Shown here: positions 1 to 12,330 of the stretch, piece after piece
How positions within the stretch are numbered: the first letter of the stretch is position 1
How the letters are laid out: every line of letters starts with the position of its first letter
Source: Symbiodinium kawagutii
Lineage: Eukaryota > Sar > Dinophyceae > Suessiales > Symbiodiniaceae
Assembly (NCBI GenBank): GCA_009767595.1
Contig: VSDK01009026.1
Location: 373,491-437,490, forward strand
Direction of reading: 5' to 3'
DNA length: 64,000 nucleotides
The notes under the pieces: generated by a model
Seen by the model: only the letters and a program-made list of their open reading frames with translations
What the model was told of the DNA's origin: nothing
Databases searched by the model: none
Made by a program: the position numbers and the translations under genes

Positions 1-217
1 AAAAAAAAAAAAAAAATTATAAAATTATATTAATTATATTATTAATATATTTTTTAAATTTCAAAATAATCAATCTTAATAAATTAATATTAAAAATTAA
101 AAAAATAATTATTAATTAATTTATATTTTATATATATAGGCATCCTGAAATAGATAGAATATAAAATAGAAGGGTGCGGGAAATTTATATTGGAAAGATG
201 GCAATCGAAAATAGAAC

Positions 218-1284
218 ATAGTTGGAATATTTAGAGCGAATTAGAGACTTGTCAAAACCCATAGTTGGAATATTCCAGGAACCATAAAATAGATAGTTGG
301 AATATCCCCAAATATACGAACGAGTACATTCCTGTTTACCCCAAATCCATATATGCACCTGCATGTGCTGCTTAGGATGTTCTATATACTTAGGATGTTT
401 TATAACAAATGGTTTATAATTTGTAGCTGTATGCTATGGTATGTAATGTATGTGGCAACTACTTGCCAGCTGGCCTGTCAGAGTGGAATTCAAAAGGGCT
501 GATGGCATACTTCTCAAAGCTTTGTCTAAGTAGCCCCGCCTGAAGAAATTCTAGTTACAGGACGCGTCCACACGGAAGGAATATGAAGGAATCATATTCT
601 ATCTTTTTGATTTGCCAAGGAAAATCAATCAGTCGAATTATTTGTTGTGACCAAGTTGCAAGGAACGAGTCAAATTTAGAGCAAGCTGGCAGCGAGCCGG
701 CTAAAGACTATTGGGCGGGAGATATTGGGAAAGGAAAAGGGCTTGTGGCTTCCGAACGGACAGTTACAGGGATAAAATAAATCCGAACCTAGCATTTACC
801 ATTGTTATCAAGTGTTACAACAATGACCAACTAGATTACCTATGCTAATCAGCACCAACGCATTGGTTTACAATTAGCGTTTTGGAAATGGGTTGGAATC
901 CTGGATATGAGAGCTGCCTTTTGTTAACCCTGGTTTTTGTTAACCCTGGTTTTTCTTCACTGTTTTGTTTTTGTTACTCGATGGATTTCGCCACTTATTG
1001 ATTAATAATTTGTATGGCCCTGGACTTGCCACCTTATAAATTTGATGGACTTTATAGGCCCTTAGTATGCCTGGTTGTTCCTAAACCCCCCCAGGTTGAC
1101 ATGCAGATGGATACGAGAGCTGCCTCCTCCATATTCCAACTATGTTTTTGATATTCCAACTACTTTTACGAACTTTTGGATATTCCATTTTTTTCAATAT
1201 TTTTCGAAGCCTCTCTCTAAATCTGGGTTTACCAGGGAAGCGATTATTGAAAAAATTAAAAATTTTTTACCATATTCCAACTAT
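218..1284. repeat. Opposed clusters of ATAGTTGGAATAT
   Basis: The 13-mer ATAGTTGGAATAT occurs at 218-230, 261-273 and 293-305. Its reverse complement ATATTCCAACTAT occurs at 1131-1143 and 1272-1284, with a one-base variant at 1151-1163. Three forward copies therefore face three reverse copies across about 0.8 kb. A second direct repeat, GGATA[T/C]GAGAGCTGCC, lies inside at 902-917 and 1109-1124. The layout suggests the subterminal repeats of a mobile element, but no coding capacity or target duplication was found. Confidence 0.5.
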
Positions 1285-1346
1285 TTTTTTAAAATTTTAA
1301 ATTTCATAATTAAAAATATACCATAATTTATATACTCCAGGATCAC

Positions 1347-1371
1347 TATATATATATATATATATATATAA
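1347..1371. repeat. (TA)n microsatellite
   Basis: About 12 TA dinucleotides inside the AT-rich block. Confidence 0.9.
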
Positions 1372-2359
1372 ATTTTAAAAATAATTTAAATTATAATATA
1401 TTAAATTTATTTTATAATAATAAATAATATTTTATAGTAATAAATACTAATTTTTATTAATATATTATATTTTAAAATTAATTATTTTATTATATAATTT
1501 TAAATTTTTATATTATATATAAATATTTTTTTTAAATTAATATATTTAAATTTATATTTTATTATTTATAATTAAAATAATTTTAATATATATTATTAAT
1601 AAATATATTAATATTAAATAATTATAATAACCATAATTATAATTATAATTACCTTAATAACCATAACCACAATAACCATAATAACCATAATATTAACCAA
1701 TATTAACCACAACAACGCCGTTAAACAACAACTACCACAACAATAATCGCAATTACAACCACATTATATAAATATGGTAATCTTAAGAATTCAAATATAT
1801 TTTTTAAAATTTATTTATAATTAAAATTTAAAAATAAAAAAATTAAATATTTAAAAAAATATTAAATTAAATTACCAATCTTACTTAACGCAAAGAAAAA
1901 AATAACGGGCATACATGGACCCGTAAAGATTTTTTTTTTCGGAATTTAAATTTTAAGAAAATTTTAAAATTATGCCAAAATTTCGGCCTCCGGGCAGGGG
2001 CTAAATAATAAAAACAACACAAAATAAATTCGCGAAAAATAAAAAATAACTACGGAGAAAATTCCAGGAATTACGGATGTCTAGAAACTGTATACGTACG
2101 CTAGAGGTAAGGCCTATCGTAATATCCAAATAATAAATATTTTAATACATATTTTTATTCATAATACTAGTTTTTATTTGTTTTTACATTGATATTTTTT
2201 CAAATTCATATATATAATATTTCTAAAGCCATAATTATATTATATTATGAAATATTTCTAAATCATGTAAATTATATTTATTTTTTCATGTGGAAATTAG
2301 ATCAAAGAATTCCTGCGTTGACATCCAAAGAACATATTCCAATAAGCAGATTCTTGCAC

Positions 2360-4687
2360 CCCAAGCCTTGCCAAGCTCTCGATAATCTGTCGTGAGCTCC
2401 TCCCGTTGTCAGGGTCGTCAACTAAGCTGCTGGGGTCAGAGCTGTTCCCAAAACGCAACGTAGTAAAACTCATCCAAACAACTGGTGCAATCTCATGCTG
2501 ACAAGTAAACAACTTGACCAAGTTGACTTAGCCGTGGTAACCAACCAAACCAACCAGGCCTTCGTAGGCCTTCTTTAAAGGCTCAACGGTTCTAATGAAG
2601 TTGGATTACTGTGGAGTCTGTCCTCGCCAACTTCGATCCTCCGCCTCAGGAATGGCATCAAACAATGCTTCAGGCGGAGAAAATTGGAACTCAAAATGTC
2701 TGCAACGGCTGGCAGAAGTGCCTCGTTACGAAGGAGTTGTAGCCACCATCATCTTCTGCCTGAGTCAACAAGGACCAGGGCACTTGATCCGAGCAACGAA
2801 AACACCAGAACAAATTGGCGGTTGAGCTGACAAAACCGGACGTCAGCTTGCCAAATCAAAAGGGCAATCAAACGTCACAAAAGAGCTTTGAATCGACTAG
2901 TACGAATGATCAACCGTGCTTTCTGTAATCAATCTCAATCATGACAATATCAACAATATCCATTGTTCACCTTCACTCCATCATGAATCATGATAGCTGC
3001 CAAATAGCTACCAGCATCCTGTACAACACGTGCAGCTTACAACAGCCCCAAGCCCCCATGTCTTTCGCCAAGCTCGCCTCCTGAAATTCGATGTTTGGAT
3101 CATCTGAATGATTCAAATACCTGGCGAGCGAACTCTCAGGGGAAGTGCCCTGTGCAGTTGGGCGATGAAGGTTCAGAATGGATGATAATGGTCATTAATG
3201 GTTGATGGTTGATGGTTGATGGTTGATGATGGTCATTCACTTGTGATTCACAATTTTCAATGCATTAATGATTTTGTTTGTCCTTTGAAATGATAATGGC
3301 TTCAATGGTCAATAACTATAGTGGTTGATCATTTCAGTGGTGATTAATCAATGATCACTTATGCTTATTAGTGGTTTTTGATAGTGATAGGTCACTATTA
3401 TCATCATCAGTTGGGACATCCCTAAACGGTAGCCTTCACGGTGGGGTCTATAGCAGGAAACCAACCAGCGGCCGGACAGCTGTTCCCGGAGGCACCAGGA
3501 CAAGTTCAGGTTGTTCATCCCAGTCGACAGCACGCCATAGATGATCTGCGCGCAGCGACTTGGCAAACTTGAGTGTTACATGTTACGTCTCTCCTCGCAT
3601 CGCGGTCTTGCGTTGGAAAATCATGGTGCTGATCATGGTCATGGTCATGGTCATCTTCATCGTCATGGTCATCTTCATCATCATCATCATCATCATCACC
3701 ATCATCATCACAACCTCACGTTCAGCAGCTTGTATGCCCACCTCGCCCTTCTTATCTCTTTGGGGCGTCCAGCCATCATCTTCTGTCAAAGCTGCGAAGA
3801 AAGATTTTACCTCGGTCTTGAGGGGAAGCGCCAACAAAGGATCTGCATTGATTAGTGATTCAACAAATGCACATACAAATTGATGATGATTTATACTGGC
3901 CGACGTAATTGACCCTGGTTGATCCATTCTGATGATGAACAATTGCAAATCATTGTTTCTAATCATGTTCATTCACATTCCGTTCTTAATCAGTCCTAGG
4001 TTAATGCTAAATTCATGGTTAATCAATGGTTTATTGACATTCCTTCATGACATGATCAACCACGGTCAGTTGCTGAAGCCTTTTTTCCGCCATCCGCTGA
4101 GGATCCCAGCTTTCTCGAACACACCTGAAGGCATGGCCTTGGTGAGACATGGATCCCAAGAATTGCTGGGTCACCACCGATGTTGGATCCTGGATGATCC
4201 TGGGCCATGTCTTTGGATGCTCCGGGCCTACCCTCTGCACTTTTCGGCAGCGGAAAGGCTCCCGCTTTGAGGCTAAAAGTGGGGCTGTTCCATGGCCCAA
4301 CACAGCTCTCATGAGGCCCAGACCCTCAATTCGTCCGCGGAGCAAACGCAAAAGCGCTCCTGTGGCCACTGGATCAACGCAAGGTGGGGCTGTTGATGCT
4401 TGGGCGCCAATCATGATAGCAGCTACTGGTTGATAATGGTGAAAAAGATCATGAATGGTTGATAGTTGTTGCTGGGTGGAATAGTTGTGGTTGACAGTGC
4501 GCCTTCAAGGGTGAAATTGCAAGGTCTGGTATACCAGGGAAACACTTTGCATCGATCAGCTAAGAAGTGTTTGATTCTCATTCACGTCTCCCAAAGGTTT
4601 GAGGCTTTGAGATTTTGCCTGCCGTGGCCTGCTATTCAACGCTTCATGCAATGGATCTACTTGATACAACATGAGTTCAACATGATG
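2360..4687 (-). CDS. Multi-exon gene, unknown function
   Basis: Eight exons on the minus strand join with matching phases: 4425-4232, 4124-4064, 3842-3720, 3545-3466, 3149-3121, 3080-3041, 2826-2760 and 2708-2575, where a stop is reached. This gives 242 codons. Acceptors such as AATGCAG and CTTCAG and donors such as AGG|GTAGGC and AAC|GTGAGG are good; the 2760 donor is GC. A further exon 4687-4586 (GGAGAC|GTGAAT donor) is upstream but out of phase, so at least one exon is missing. Exon 2497-2360, with CAG|CATGAG acceptor, could follow if 2708-2575 splices at a GA donor. Readable stretches include TEDDGWTPQRDKKGEV and DWDEQPELVLVPPGT, and a hydrophobic FVLVFSLLGSSALVLV near the C-terminus. I recognise no family. 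The intron 3719-3546 is filled by a CATCAT/CATGGT repeat. Confidence 0.5.
3636..3713. repeat. CATGGT/CATCAT microsatellite
   Basis: Imperfect trinucleotide tract in a predicted intron. Read on the plus strand it gives a His-rich frame and on the minus strand a Met-rich one; neither is likely to be translated. Confidence 0.85.
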
Positions 4688-4902
4688 CTGAAGCTATCTG
4701 CAAATGCCGATCTACCGAAATCAATCATGAATGATCATGTTTTGGTGTGAAAACTACGCTCTGGCAAACTAAGCTGTAAACTAAACATTGCAAGTTTGAA
4801 TAGGTCAACCAGCTACAAACGGTGAATTTTCCACATCCAGGCATCCAGGTTGCCAGAGAGTAGCCGTTTTGATGGTATACCATTTGTGCCCAAAGCCATC
4901 AG

Positions 4903-5043
4903 CAAAGCTCCGCCATCGAGGCCTTCGCCGCCATATGCATGTTGCATATGGGAAACGGATCAACTCCGGCAGGAATCGGCCTGGGAGGCTGGGAGTTACT
5001 TGAAGCGACTCAGGTGGCGCTCTCGGCCTCCATCTTTCCCCAG
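4903..5043 (+). CDS. Single exon candidate, unknown protein
   Basis: A 47-codon exon, phase 0 to 0, lies between acceptor GCCATCAG and donor CCCCAG|GTTTGA. It reads SSAIEAFAAICMLHMGNG, then a Gly-rich turn, then WELLEATQVALSASIFPQ. Codons are rich in third-position C and G. The minus strand is also open here but less protein-like. No family recognised. The gene immediately to the left is on the minus strand, so this would be divergent. Confidence 0.5.
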
Positions 5044-5059
5044 GTTTGATTCATCTCAA

Positions 5060-5900
5060 ATGGAGCAAGTTTCCTGAAACATTTCGCAAAGCCATCATCT
5101 CATGCCACTCAAATGGATACAGTTACAGCCGTCTCAAGGTGGGAAGTGTTCATCCCCAACCAAGTTTTAGCCAGAATCAAACACTACTATGCACTAGGAA
5201 CCATTTCTAATCATGATGAACTAAAAAATCAACCATCGACCAGTCCCAATCATTCTAGCAACCCATTTAAATTTGGCGCTCAAATGGAAGCAAACTCCAA
5301 ACTGGTTGGTGGTTGAATCACCCCTATGAAAAATACGCTTGCCAACCAACCAACCAACCATTTGGCAATACGTTTGCGACGACAAAAACAAGTCAATGAA
5401 TCCGCCAACAACTGTAATCGGTTAACCATTATTGTTGATTAGCATCCCCTACTACTGACCACTATAGTTGGTTAGTATCCCCTACTACTCACCAAATGAA
5501 CATATATCCCCTAGTGATTGATATACTATCATCCCCTAGTATCATATTAGTTGACTGTACTCACCACATCTCACCACTATAACCCCTATGAACATCTCAA
5601 CCCAAGCAGCTGCTGGGCTCCTGACCGAAAGGCCCTGACTCCTACGCCAGCGATGGGAGATGCGAAGAGCTCCACAAAGGCCTTGAAACAAAAAGGAAGG
5701 CGCTGGGTCGTTGGTTGGTGAAGGGTTGATTGAGGTGTGGTTAAGGGTTGGTTCAGGGATGGTTCAGGGATGGTTGAGGGTTGGTTGGAGGGCTGGTTAA
5801 TGATTGATTTAGGGTTGGTTTATGGCTGGTTGATTTATGGTTGGTAATGGTTAACTTATCAGACTGATTGAGCCGCATGTTGTGATGCGTCAAATGTTGT
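5060..5900. other. Noncoding, GGTTGA/CAACCA-rich
   Basis: Runs of CCAACCAACC near 5341-5360 and of GGTTGA/GGTTGG words at 5710-5850. Only one short exon-like patch (about 5656-5709) stands out and its strand is unclear. Confidence 0.6.
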
Positions 5901-5984
5901 TAGGAGGTTTGAGATGTCCTCCTTGGATTGGGCGTGTTCTGTTTGTTCACTGCTGGGAGGCCATCCTGGGATTGATCATGCGGC

Positions 5985-6112
5985 AGGAAATCCCCAAGTA
6001 GCAAGTGCCACAGCTGTGTCTGGCTGTATGTCATCACAAGTATCAAAAACCAGCAACACAACAGTTCTGCTTCTGCCTCTTTCTCCAAGTGTTCCATCAG
6101 CCGGCGCTTGTC
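5985..6112 (-). CDS. Possible exon, unknown
   Basis: On the minus strand an acceptor GTGTCAG precedes DKRRLMEHLEKEAEAE in one frame. A second frame reads RTVVLLVFDTCDDIQPDT and then AVALATWGFP. The frame change would need an intron I cannot place. The plus strand is also open here, so strand is uncertain. Confidence 0.28.
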
Positions 6113-6357
6113 CTGACACGATCGTCGACAATTACCTTCCCTCTGCAAAACTTGGTGTCTCGATTTATGTAACGTGTCCAAATTTCAAAGGCACCAAAGA
6201 CATTTGATGATGTGATCTGTTATCCTTCTGCTGCTGAGTCATTCACATCTATCGAGCGGGCTTGACCGAGTTGGAGTTTTTCAAGCTTTGGTGCCCCAAT
6301 CTGAACATAACGAGCAGTAGCAAGGTCAACCAGCGGGCTTTCGCAACGTTTTTCTAG

Positions 6358-6412
6358 CGCTCGAAACTCATCTTGCGTCTGTGGGAGACCTTGGAGCATC
6401 GTGACATGCCAG
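6358..6412 (+). CDS. Short exon candidate
   Basis: Eighteen codons (RSKLILRLWETLEHRDMP) follow a pyrimidine-rich acceptor CGTTTTTCTAG and end at CCAG|GTCGGT, phase 0 to 1. The overlapping minus-strand frames are also open, so strand is not certain. No family recognised. Confidence 0.35.
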
Positions 6413-6719
6413 GTCGGTCAAATGGGCGTTGGTCGCGACGCCAAGGTCCAAGCAGAAACGCCAAGGTTTTCTCCTTGCGATGTAGATCCCTCCTGGCTGA
6501 ACTATCGCCCCATGAAGGCTGCTGGTGCATGACATGACCCTCTGCCCTAGGGATGCCCACTTGACCGGACCAATGATCTAAGAAAAACAACGAGCCAAGC
6601 GTTGTATAGCTACACCACCAAGGAGATGAGTCAATCATATCTCGTTTTATCCTTGACGAACTGATGAGAAGTGATGACAATAATTTGCAACAACAACCAC
6701 TGATGAACAACAACTCTTG

Positions 6720-7850
6720 TATTGGCCAACTGGTACACGGTCAGACCACCCCAAGGAGCTGCTAGGATCAGCAAATTGCCCCTGGGCAACCACTGGGATA
6801 AGAATGAAGATTGAAACCAGGGACCACTTCTTTGGTGTCCTTGCCATTCATGACATTGCTAATGGTTGATTCATGCTTATACTCTTGCTTGTGACAGGTT
6901 TTGACTATAGTTCTGCTTAACCATTCAGGAACCATAGCAACCACACAGAAACTGACCAAGAGCAGTCCCGACCGTGTTCATGGTTCTCAGGGGTCCTGAT
7001 TGAATGGCTAAGCACGACTATAGTCATAACCATAATTATAATAAGTATAACCATCAATCAACCGCCGTTACTTAAGTATAAAATTGACCACTTTTGAACC
7101 CTTCTTAACCATTACCGTAGTTAAGCATTCTTCACTATCAACCACGTAGTCATTCATCACTACAACCTCTGACCTCCGGTAACACGGGCCGCCTGGGCTG
7201 GAGGAGGCTGCTGCCTGCCGGTGCTTGTTGGGATGAACGATCAACCGAAGTGGTTAGTCTTAAGGATGGTGCATAATAAGTAGCTGGCGATTCTGGTGAT
7301 ATCTATGGTCTGGTGCGAATTGGTGATAACTATGATCATGAACTAAGTTGATGATCAGTCAATATGAATGATTAGTTAATGAAGTGGTAGTTCTTAATGA
7401 TCGGTTATGAATCATCATTATCTAGTGTTCAACTCATGGCTGGTGACAAGTATGATCTGGTGAGTGGGGTTCACTAGTTGCTTATGATCATAAGCAACTG
7501 GTGATAATTGATAGTGGGTTGTAAGAGTGAGTACGATGAATGATAGCTGATGATAGCTGGTTACTTATAAATAGTGGTGAACATAGATATAACTGATAGT
7601 CTGTACAATATTGTAACTCTTGCTTTTGTATACTGAACTGGTTGACCAACACAATGTTGTAGCCTGGCTTTTCCATGGGATTGACGTGGGGCAATATGAT
7701 CAATGCGGCATTGTTGTACAGTGATGGATTGATGTAAACTGTTTTTCATATTGGATCAATGTGCAACTGATTGCTCGTATATCATTCCATGTGGTCAACC
7801 CCTAAACATATTTCCTAAACTCCCAGAACGGATGATTTTGATGGATTAGA
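6720..7850. other. Noncoding stretch
   Basis: Rich in GATGATT/ATCATGA and TGGTTGA-like words, with no exon-like patch that has both splice sites and coherent protein. I see no gene here. Confidence 0.5.
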
Positions 7851-8028
7851 TATTCCCATGAAACTGGGCTCCCGAATGTGGATCCCTTACCTTCCCTCTT
7901 GGTGCTGGTTCACTGCTGCATCACAAGCCATGACGTACACCATTGGTTGGAGCACCCTATGCCTTTTGGCTCCCCAGCCCAAGCACCAACAGACTCTGAC
8001 CAGGACCATCTTTGGCTTCACATCACAC

Positions 8029-8142
8029 CATCGCGTTGGCCTCCTTTTTCGCCTTTGGCTTTATCTGCGGGCTTTTTCTCACCCTTCTCCACAGCAGTTG
8101 CTGCCTGCAATGCTGAAGCCGGCACACGCAGATGCACGAAGT
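8029..8142 (-). CDS. Lys/Ala-rich exon candidate
   Basis: The minus strand reads ALQAATAVEKGEKKPADKAK followed by GEKGGQRDG, ending at donor CGATG|GTGTGA. The left end of the reading frame is a stop-bounded acceptor near 8142. Such Ala/Lys/Glu-rich tails are common in dinoflagellate proteins. The complementary plus frame is Phe-rich and could be misread as a membrane helix, so strand is only a preference. Confidence 0.35.
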
Positions 8143-8379
8143 CTCAATCTTGCTTGTCTTTGGGTGGCTACTGCATGAAACGTGCAGGGGAACTGCATGA
8201 AAGGCGCAGGGGAACGGAGCGACAGTGGCTCCAGGATGGACCACCCATAGGGTACCTCACAAGAACTGATGGTTTGCCGGGTTGGTGATCACTTGGTTTC
8301 CCCAGCGTGTTTTGGACTTGGACTGTCCATGGCCATGGTGGTACCTCCAAAACGATCACAACTTGCAGGGGGCACCACC

Positions 8380-9540
8380 AAGGCTAAGAATATATCGACT
8401 CTGAAGATTTTTTGTATGGCCGTAGTTGGTCATGAACACCTGTTCTCAACCATGATTGATCCTTGTGAAGCATCAATTCACAATCATTCTATAGCAATTA
8501 ACTAATCGTCCCAACTAGACATCATTAACTACCATCAAAGTTTTGGCCATTATTAACCAGGAACAACCAGCACTATTTTTCGTGATCAAATCTGGCGAGC
8601 CTGTTCTGCAGCAGTCTGTTCCTTCAGGATCTTTTCGGCATTCTGCAAGGCATCGGCCTGGCACAGTTCGCACCACGGCCGCCTTGAAGCCACCAACAGG
8701 CAACCAGCGACAGCATGGTGATACCAACATTGTGGTTGTACCAACAATGCGACATAGATTGTAGATTTGTTGTAGCATTATGATTGTACCAACAATTATG
8801 GTTGTACCAACAATGGTTGTATCAACATATGATTGCAGATGGGATACTTATATCAACAATATCCACCAAGATACTCCTAGGATCTCCTAGGGATAAAACG
8901 CCATGATGGCATCACCCCATCGCCAGGTCAACAAGGTTGGCAAAAAAGGTAAAGTATACAGCAGCTGATGAACACATCAGATTTCCACCCACTTCTGTAC
9001 CCAACACCCGACTCACTTTAGTATTGGACCAAGATGTTGAACTGGGACGGTTTTGTTTAGTCAGGGCGTCTTCTTACTCCAATCTTGGACAGTAACATCC
9101 AACAATGGTACAACACAGCCAACTAATAGTCACACGCTCAGTCATAGGAGATACCAACCAACAGCAGGGGACCCACAACCAACAGGAGGCATGGGACAAT
9201 CTTTAGAGGATGGCACTCGCTACATGCACCATAGCCCTTACTAATACTGGAGTAAAACACGGTAAAAGTACCAAGCATTCAGTCCCACTAGAAGAATTGC
9301 AGAGTATGTGAATGTCTGTGATGTTTGGATAAGGCTCCGAAGCATGGGGGCTCCGGATGGATCACCTGGCATGGACCTAGACCCTGACCACCCACCAGCC
9401 TCATCACCCTCAGCTTTCCGTCCCTCATCTGCTAGGACCTGAGCGACAGCTCTGCCACTGCTGCACCCAGAAATGGCCCACCAAAATGGGAGTTTTCACC
9501 TGATTGCTTCATGATAACGTGGGATAACCATGGATAACCA
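8380..9540. other. Noncoding stretch
   Basis: Repeated ACCAACAATG/TTGTACCAAC words around 8730-8870 and otherwise unremarkable sequence. No supported gene. Confidence 0.45.
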
Positions 9541-9771
9541 TATCCATGGATTCATACTGGTTGGGTAACTACGTAATTTCCGCACAAAAAACCCATCCAT
9601 CTTTGGGAAGGCAACTGGAGAATCAACCATTGACAACGAATCCAATTGTAAGCACCACTTCAGCCAGCCTTGTTGAAGTTGTCCTGGCAGCATCTGGAGT
9701 GGCTCGAGAAAAAAGGCCGTTCAAACAACAATCCCCTGTCTGACATTGATGGGAAGGTATGCTTGGCTGAC

Positions 9772-10827
9772 CATCGGTCCTTTTTGGCCTGCACATTGTC
9801 CCGAGCAGACACTGCCTTCTCTTTCTGCTGATTGTATTCACCTCGCACCCAAAAAAGTTTGTGGAGACCAATCTATGTTGAGTGCCAAATTCTGTAATCA
9901 CGGTTTCCCTTTTGGTTTTATACAGGATCAAACTTGCTGGTTCAGAAGTTACTGGGCAAGTGAGACCTGAAAGTTCAGAAGCCCTTCTTCATTCGAATCC
10001 TGTGATTTGCTGGCATCATCAAACAAAAATTAAAACACCGCGAGTGAAGATTTTTTGCAATCATTCAAATGGGACAAGATCGAAAGGAAATCCTTCAACC
10101 TGTATAAGCGCGTATTCTGCATCCGCACTCAACAAAAACAAGACTTCCTGGTCTTTAGACATCCAAGCGCTCTGCAGCCCCAGTGCAACCAAGCATCTAA
10201 TGGCATCTTGTACGCCTTTGAGGGCCTGAGACAGGCAAATGTTTCCGTCAAATGAAGATACTCAGATTTCCAGAGGATGTTTGTATTCCTGCAATAAAGG
10301 CACATACCAAACCCGTGACATCCACAACATTGGGCATGCCACCTTGGGGGTAAAGAGATGCATCAAGTTTCAGTACATGACCAGCAACCCTGCGGCATCG
10401 TGGCCTCCCCCTCCTTGATGGCTTCGTCCCTGGCTTCTTCCACTGCTGCCTGAGAAGCTCAAGCATGGTCCAGGTGGCTGCCATCCATGGTGCCGCTGAG
10501 AGCCCGACTTCATCTGAGCATCCTTGCAGAGTGAAGGCCTGAAGCCACAACGAAGCTCCCACCGTGGCGGCAAGACACTCAGCCAAGCTAAGCAAAGCCA
10601 ACACAGCTACCATCTGCTGGTGAGTTAACTTGTTTTCAGTACCTGAGTTTCCAGGAGTTTAACTGCACTTAAGACTTTGAAATGCTTGCAAGAGCGATCC
10701 CATACCGATTGCAATCCAAGTGGCCATGAGGACTGCTACAAAGCTAAGAAGGGAATGGCATCGCTTGGCCTCAGCGCTGGCTTGCTGGACATTTTTCACA
10801 TCGCCCTTGGGTGTCCATGTGGAAATC
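9772..10827 (-). CDS. Multi-exon gene with two membrane-type helices
   Basis: Six exons join in phase on the minus strand: 10827-10686, 10616-10539, 10449-10389, 10342-10308, 10225-10100 and 9999-9967. A seventh, 9827-9772 (QQKEKAVSARDNVQAKK), probably follows, with a short exon near 9891 between. The first two exons each encode a hydrophobic helix (LLSFVAVLMATWIAIG; VLALLSLAECLAATVG) and each ends in LLQ or WLQ at a GC donor. Then come acidic AAVEEARDEAIKEGEAT, NVVDVTGL, a helical stretch DAIRCLVALGLQSAWM and SADAEYALIQ, then DSNEEGLLNFQ. Acceptors (CTTCTCAG|G, CCCCCAAG|G, TCACAG|G) follow the AG|G rule. Likely an integral membrane protein with a soluble C-terminal part. No family recognised. 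Confidence 0.6.
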
Positions 10828-11408
10828 CTCAAGCCCAGCGAATTCAATAACTTTTTCGGTACAAAAAACATATATTATATATATATATATGTACATTAAA
10901 ACTGGGAGTAATGGATATATTTTGCCCAGTGCCTGGACATCATTTGTGTTCTACGGACACCAGGTCTTGGTACCAAGTCGCCATGAGACAGCCACCGTAG
11001 CCTGATCGGGGCCGCGACATGCTGCAGTGGAGGTCACAGATGAAGCAGCTGACTGGCCATCTCATGGCACCCCACGGCACAGTCCCACCTTGTCCAGCTC
11101 TAGGTGATGGTGCCGAAGAAAATGAACGTTGACCTGGAGATCATTTAGACCCAGGAAGAAATGATGACTTAGAACATTGGGCTGGAGCCGAAAATTGCAG
11201 AGATCTCAGACATGCACAACTGCTGATTGAATCAGTTGGAAGTTGCCTTGGTGAAATTGACAGTCATTTTAAGAATAGGCAAAGAAAGCGGGTCAATAGA
11301 GCTGGATTTCACAGGGCTGCAAGTGGATCCGCGTAAAGCTTCAAAGTGGGGTGGAGCCAAGGTCCTCTTCGTTTGGCTCGTGGTTTGCCAATTTCCTTGG
11401 TTTTGCAG

Positions 11409-11468
11409 GGTCACTGGCTGCACTGAATTCTTCCACCATTCAGTTGGCCAATGAGACATCTGACTCAG
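11409..11468 (+). CDS. Exon candidate, unknown
   Basis: A 60-bp exon, phase 1 to 1, has an excellent acceptor (TTCCTTGGTTTTGCAG|G) and donor ACTCAG|GTCCCC. It reads SLAALNSSTIQLANETSDS. A later plus-strand patch near 11626-11670 (KPVASAQQPTTGSSAG) may belong to the same gene. Against this, the minus strand has a 202-codon frame across 11232-11840 that includes an assembly gap; its composition looks less protein-like. Confidence 0.45.
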
Positions 11469-11690
11469 GTCCCCAAGAGAGCCTCCAAGCAGTTTGAGAG
11501 GACACAACTGCCACAGTCCAAACATGTCACTTGCCATGCCAGCATCTCGATCACCTCCATGGTGTGCCCAAGGCAGTGGAGCCATGTGGAGCCATGTGGA
11601 GCCAAGCATCTGAGCCGCAGAAACCTGTGGCCAGTGCTCAGCAACCAACAACCGGCAGCTCTGCAGGCCCAGCCTCCTCCTGAAGCTGCT

Positions 11691-11706
11691 NNNNNNNNNN
11701 NNNNNN
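11691..11706. other. Assembly gap (16 N)
   Basis: Sixteen undetermined bases inside a coding-like island. Confidence 1.
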
Positions 11707-12330
11707 TGAACCTCTGCACAGGACATGGGGACATGGGGGATATGGTGACCCTCAGGGACCCCCTTCCACAGAATCTGGCGGAGACATCCGGGTGGGTGAC
11801 TTGAAGATGTTGGCTTTGTAGCTTCGGGGTCCATGGCCATGGCCTTGATGCTAATCTTTATCTCAGCAAGGAAAACGGGTGAGCTTTTCTGATCCTGCTT
11901 CTGTTTGAACCACTGAAAGGTGACGGTTTGAACACTACTAGCAGCTAAAGGCGGGCACCTGCTGGGACTAGCTCAGAACTTGTGATCAAAGAAGTGCCAT
12001 CGCCACGAGCCACGTGCTTGGTTGCTTGGGACATGATCTAGCCTAACTACACCTGGCGGAAACTTGTATTCATCACCACTTTCAGTGGCGCAGGGTATGT
12101 CCATGAATGGTGGCCCCCAGTGGCACCATCCCAAATCCCGAGATGATCCTCTTCAGTAGGTAAACCAGGTACAACGCACATAGCCATTCCATACAAACCA
12201 CCCCCCGGATTTTTTGATAACCCATGGAGTTATCTCAGTGAATAGGTTCAACCGGGCTCAAACCGGGTTCAAACAATGCCACAAACATGAGGGGTGCTTC
12301 ACTACAACCACAATCATCGATTCTCGACGG

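Larger units (their letters stand above)
1..2300. other. AT-rich block, no supported gene
   Basis: Most of this stretch is A+T, with long runs of only A and T at about 1-135, 1330-1620, 1780-1900 and 2120-2290. The rest of the window is close to balanced composition. A mixed-composition part (about 440-1130) contains short open frames, but none with splice sites or a recognisable protein. TAACCA-like words recur at 1625-1730. It may be ordinary AT-rich intergenic DNA at a contig edge, an inserted element, or a join to other DNA. Confidence 0.6.

Noticed and set aside
3541-3855. His-rich and Met-rich open frames
   Set aside because: They are translations of a CATCAT/CATGGT microsatellite inside a predicted intron.
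11232-11840. 202-codon minus-strand frame
   Set aside because: It crosses an N gap, has odd composition (Trp/His/Cys-rich), and conflicts with a well-bounded plus-strand exon at 11409-11468.
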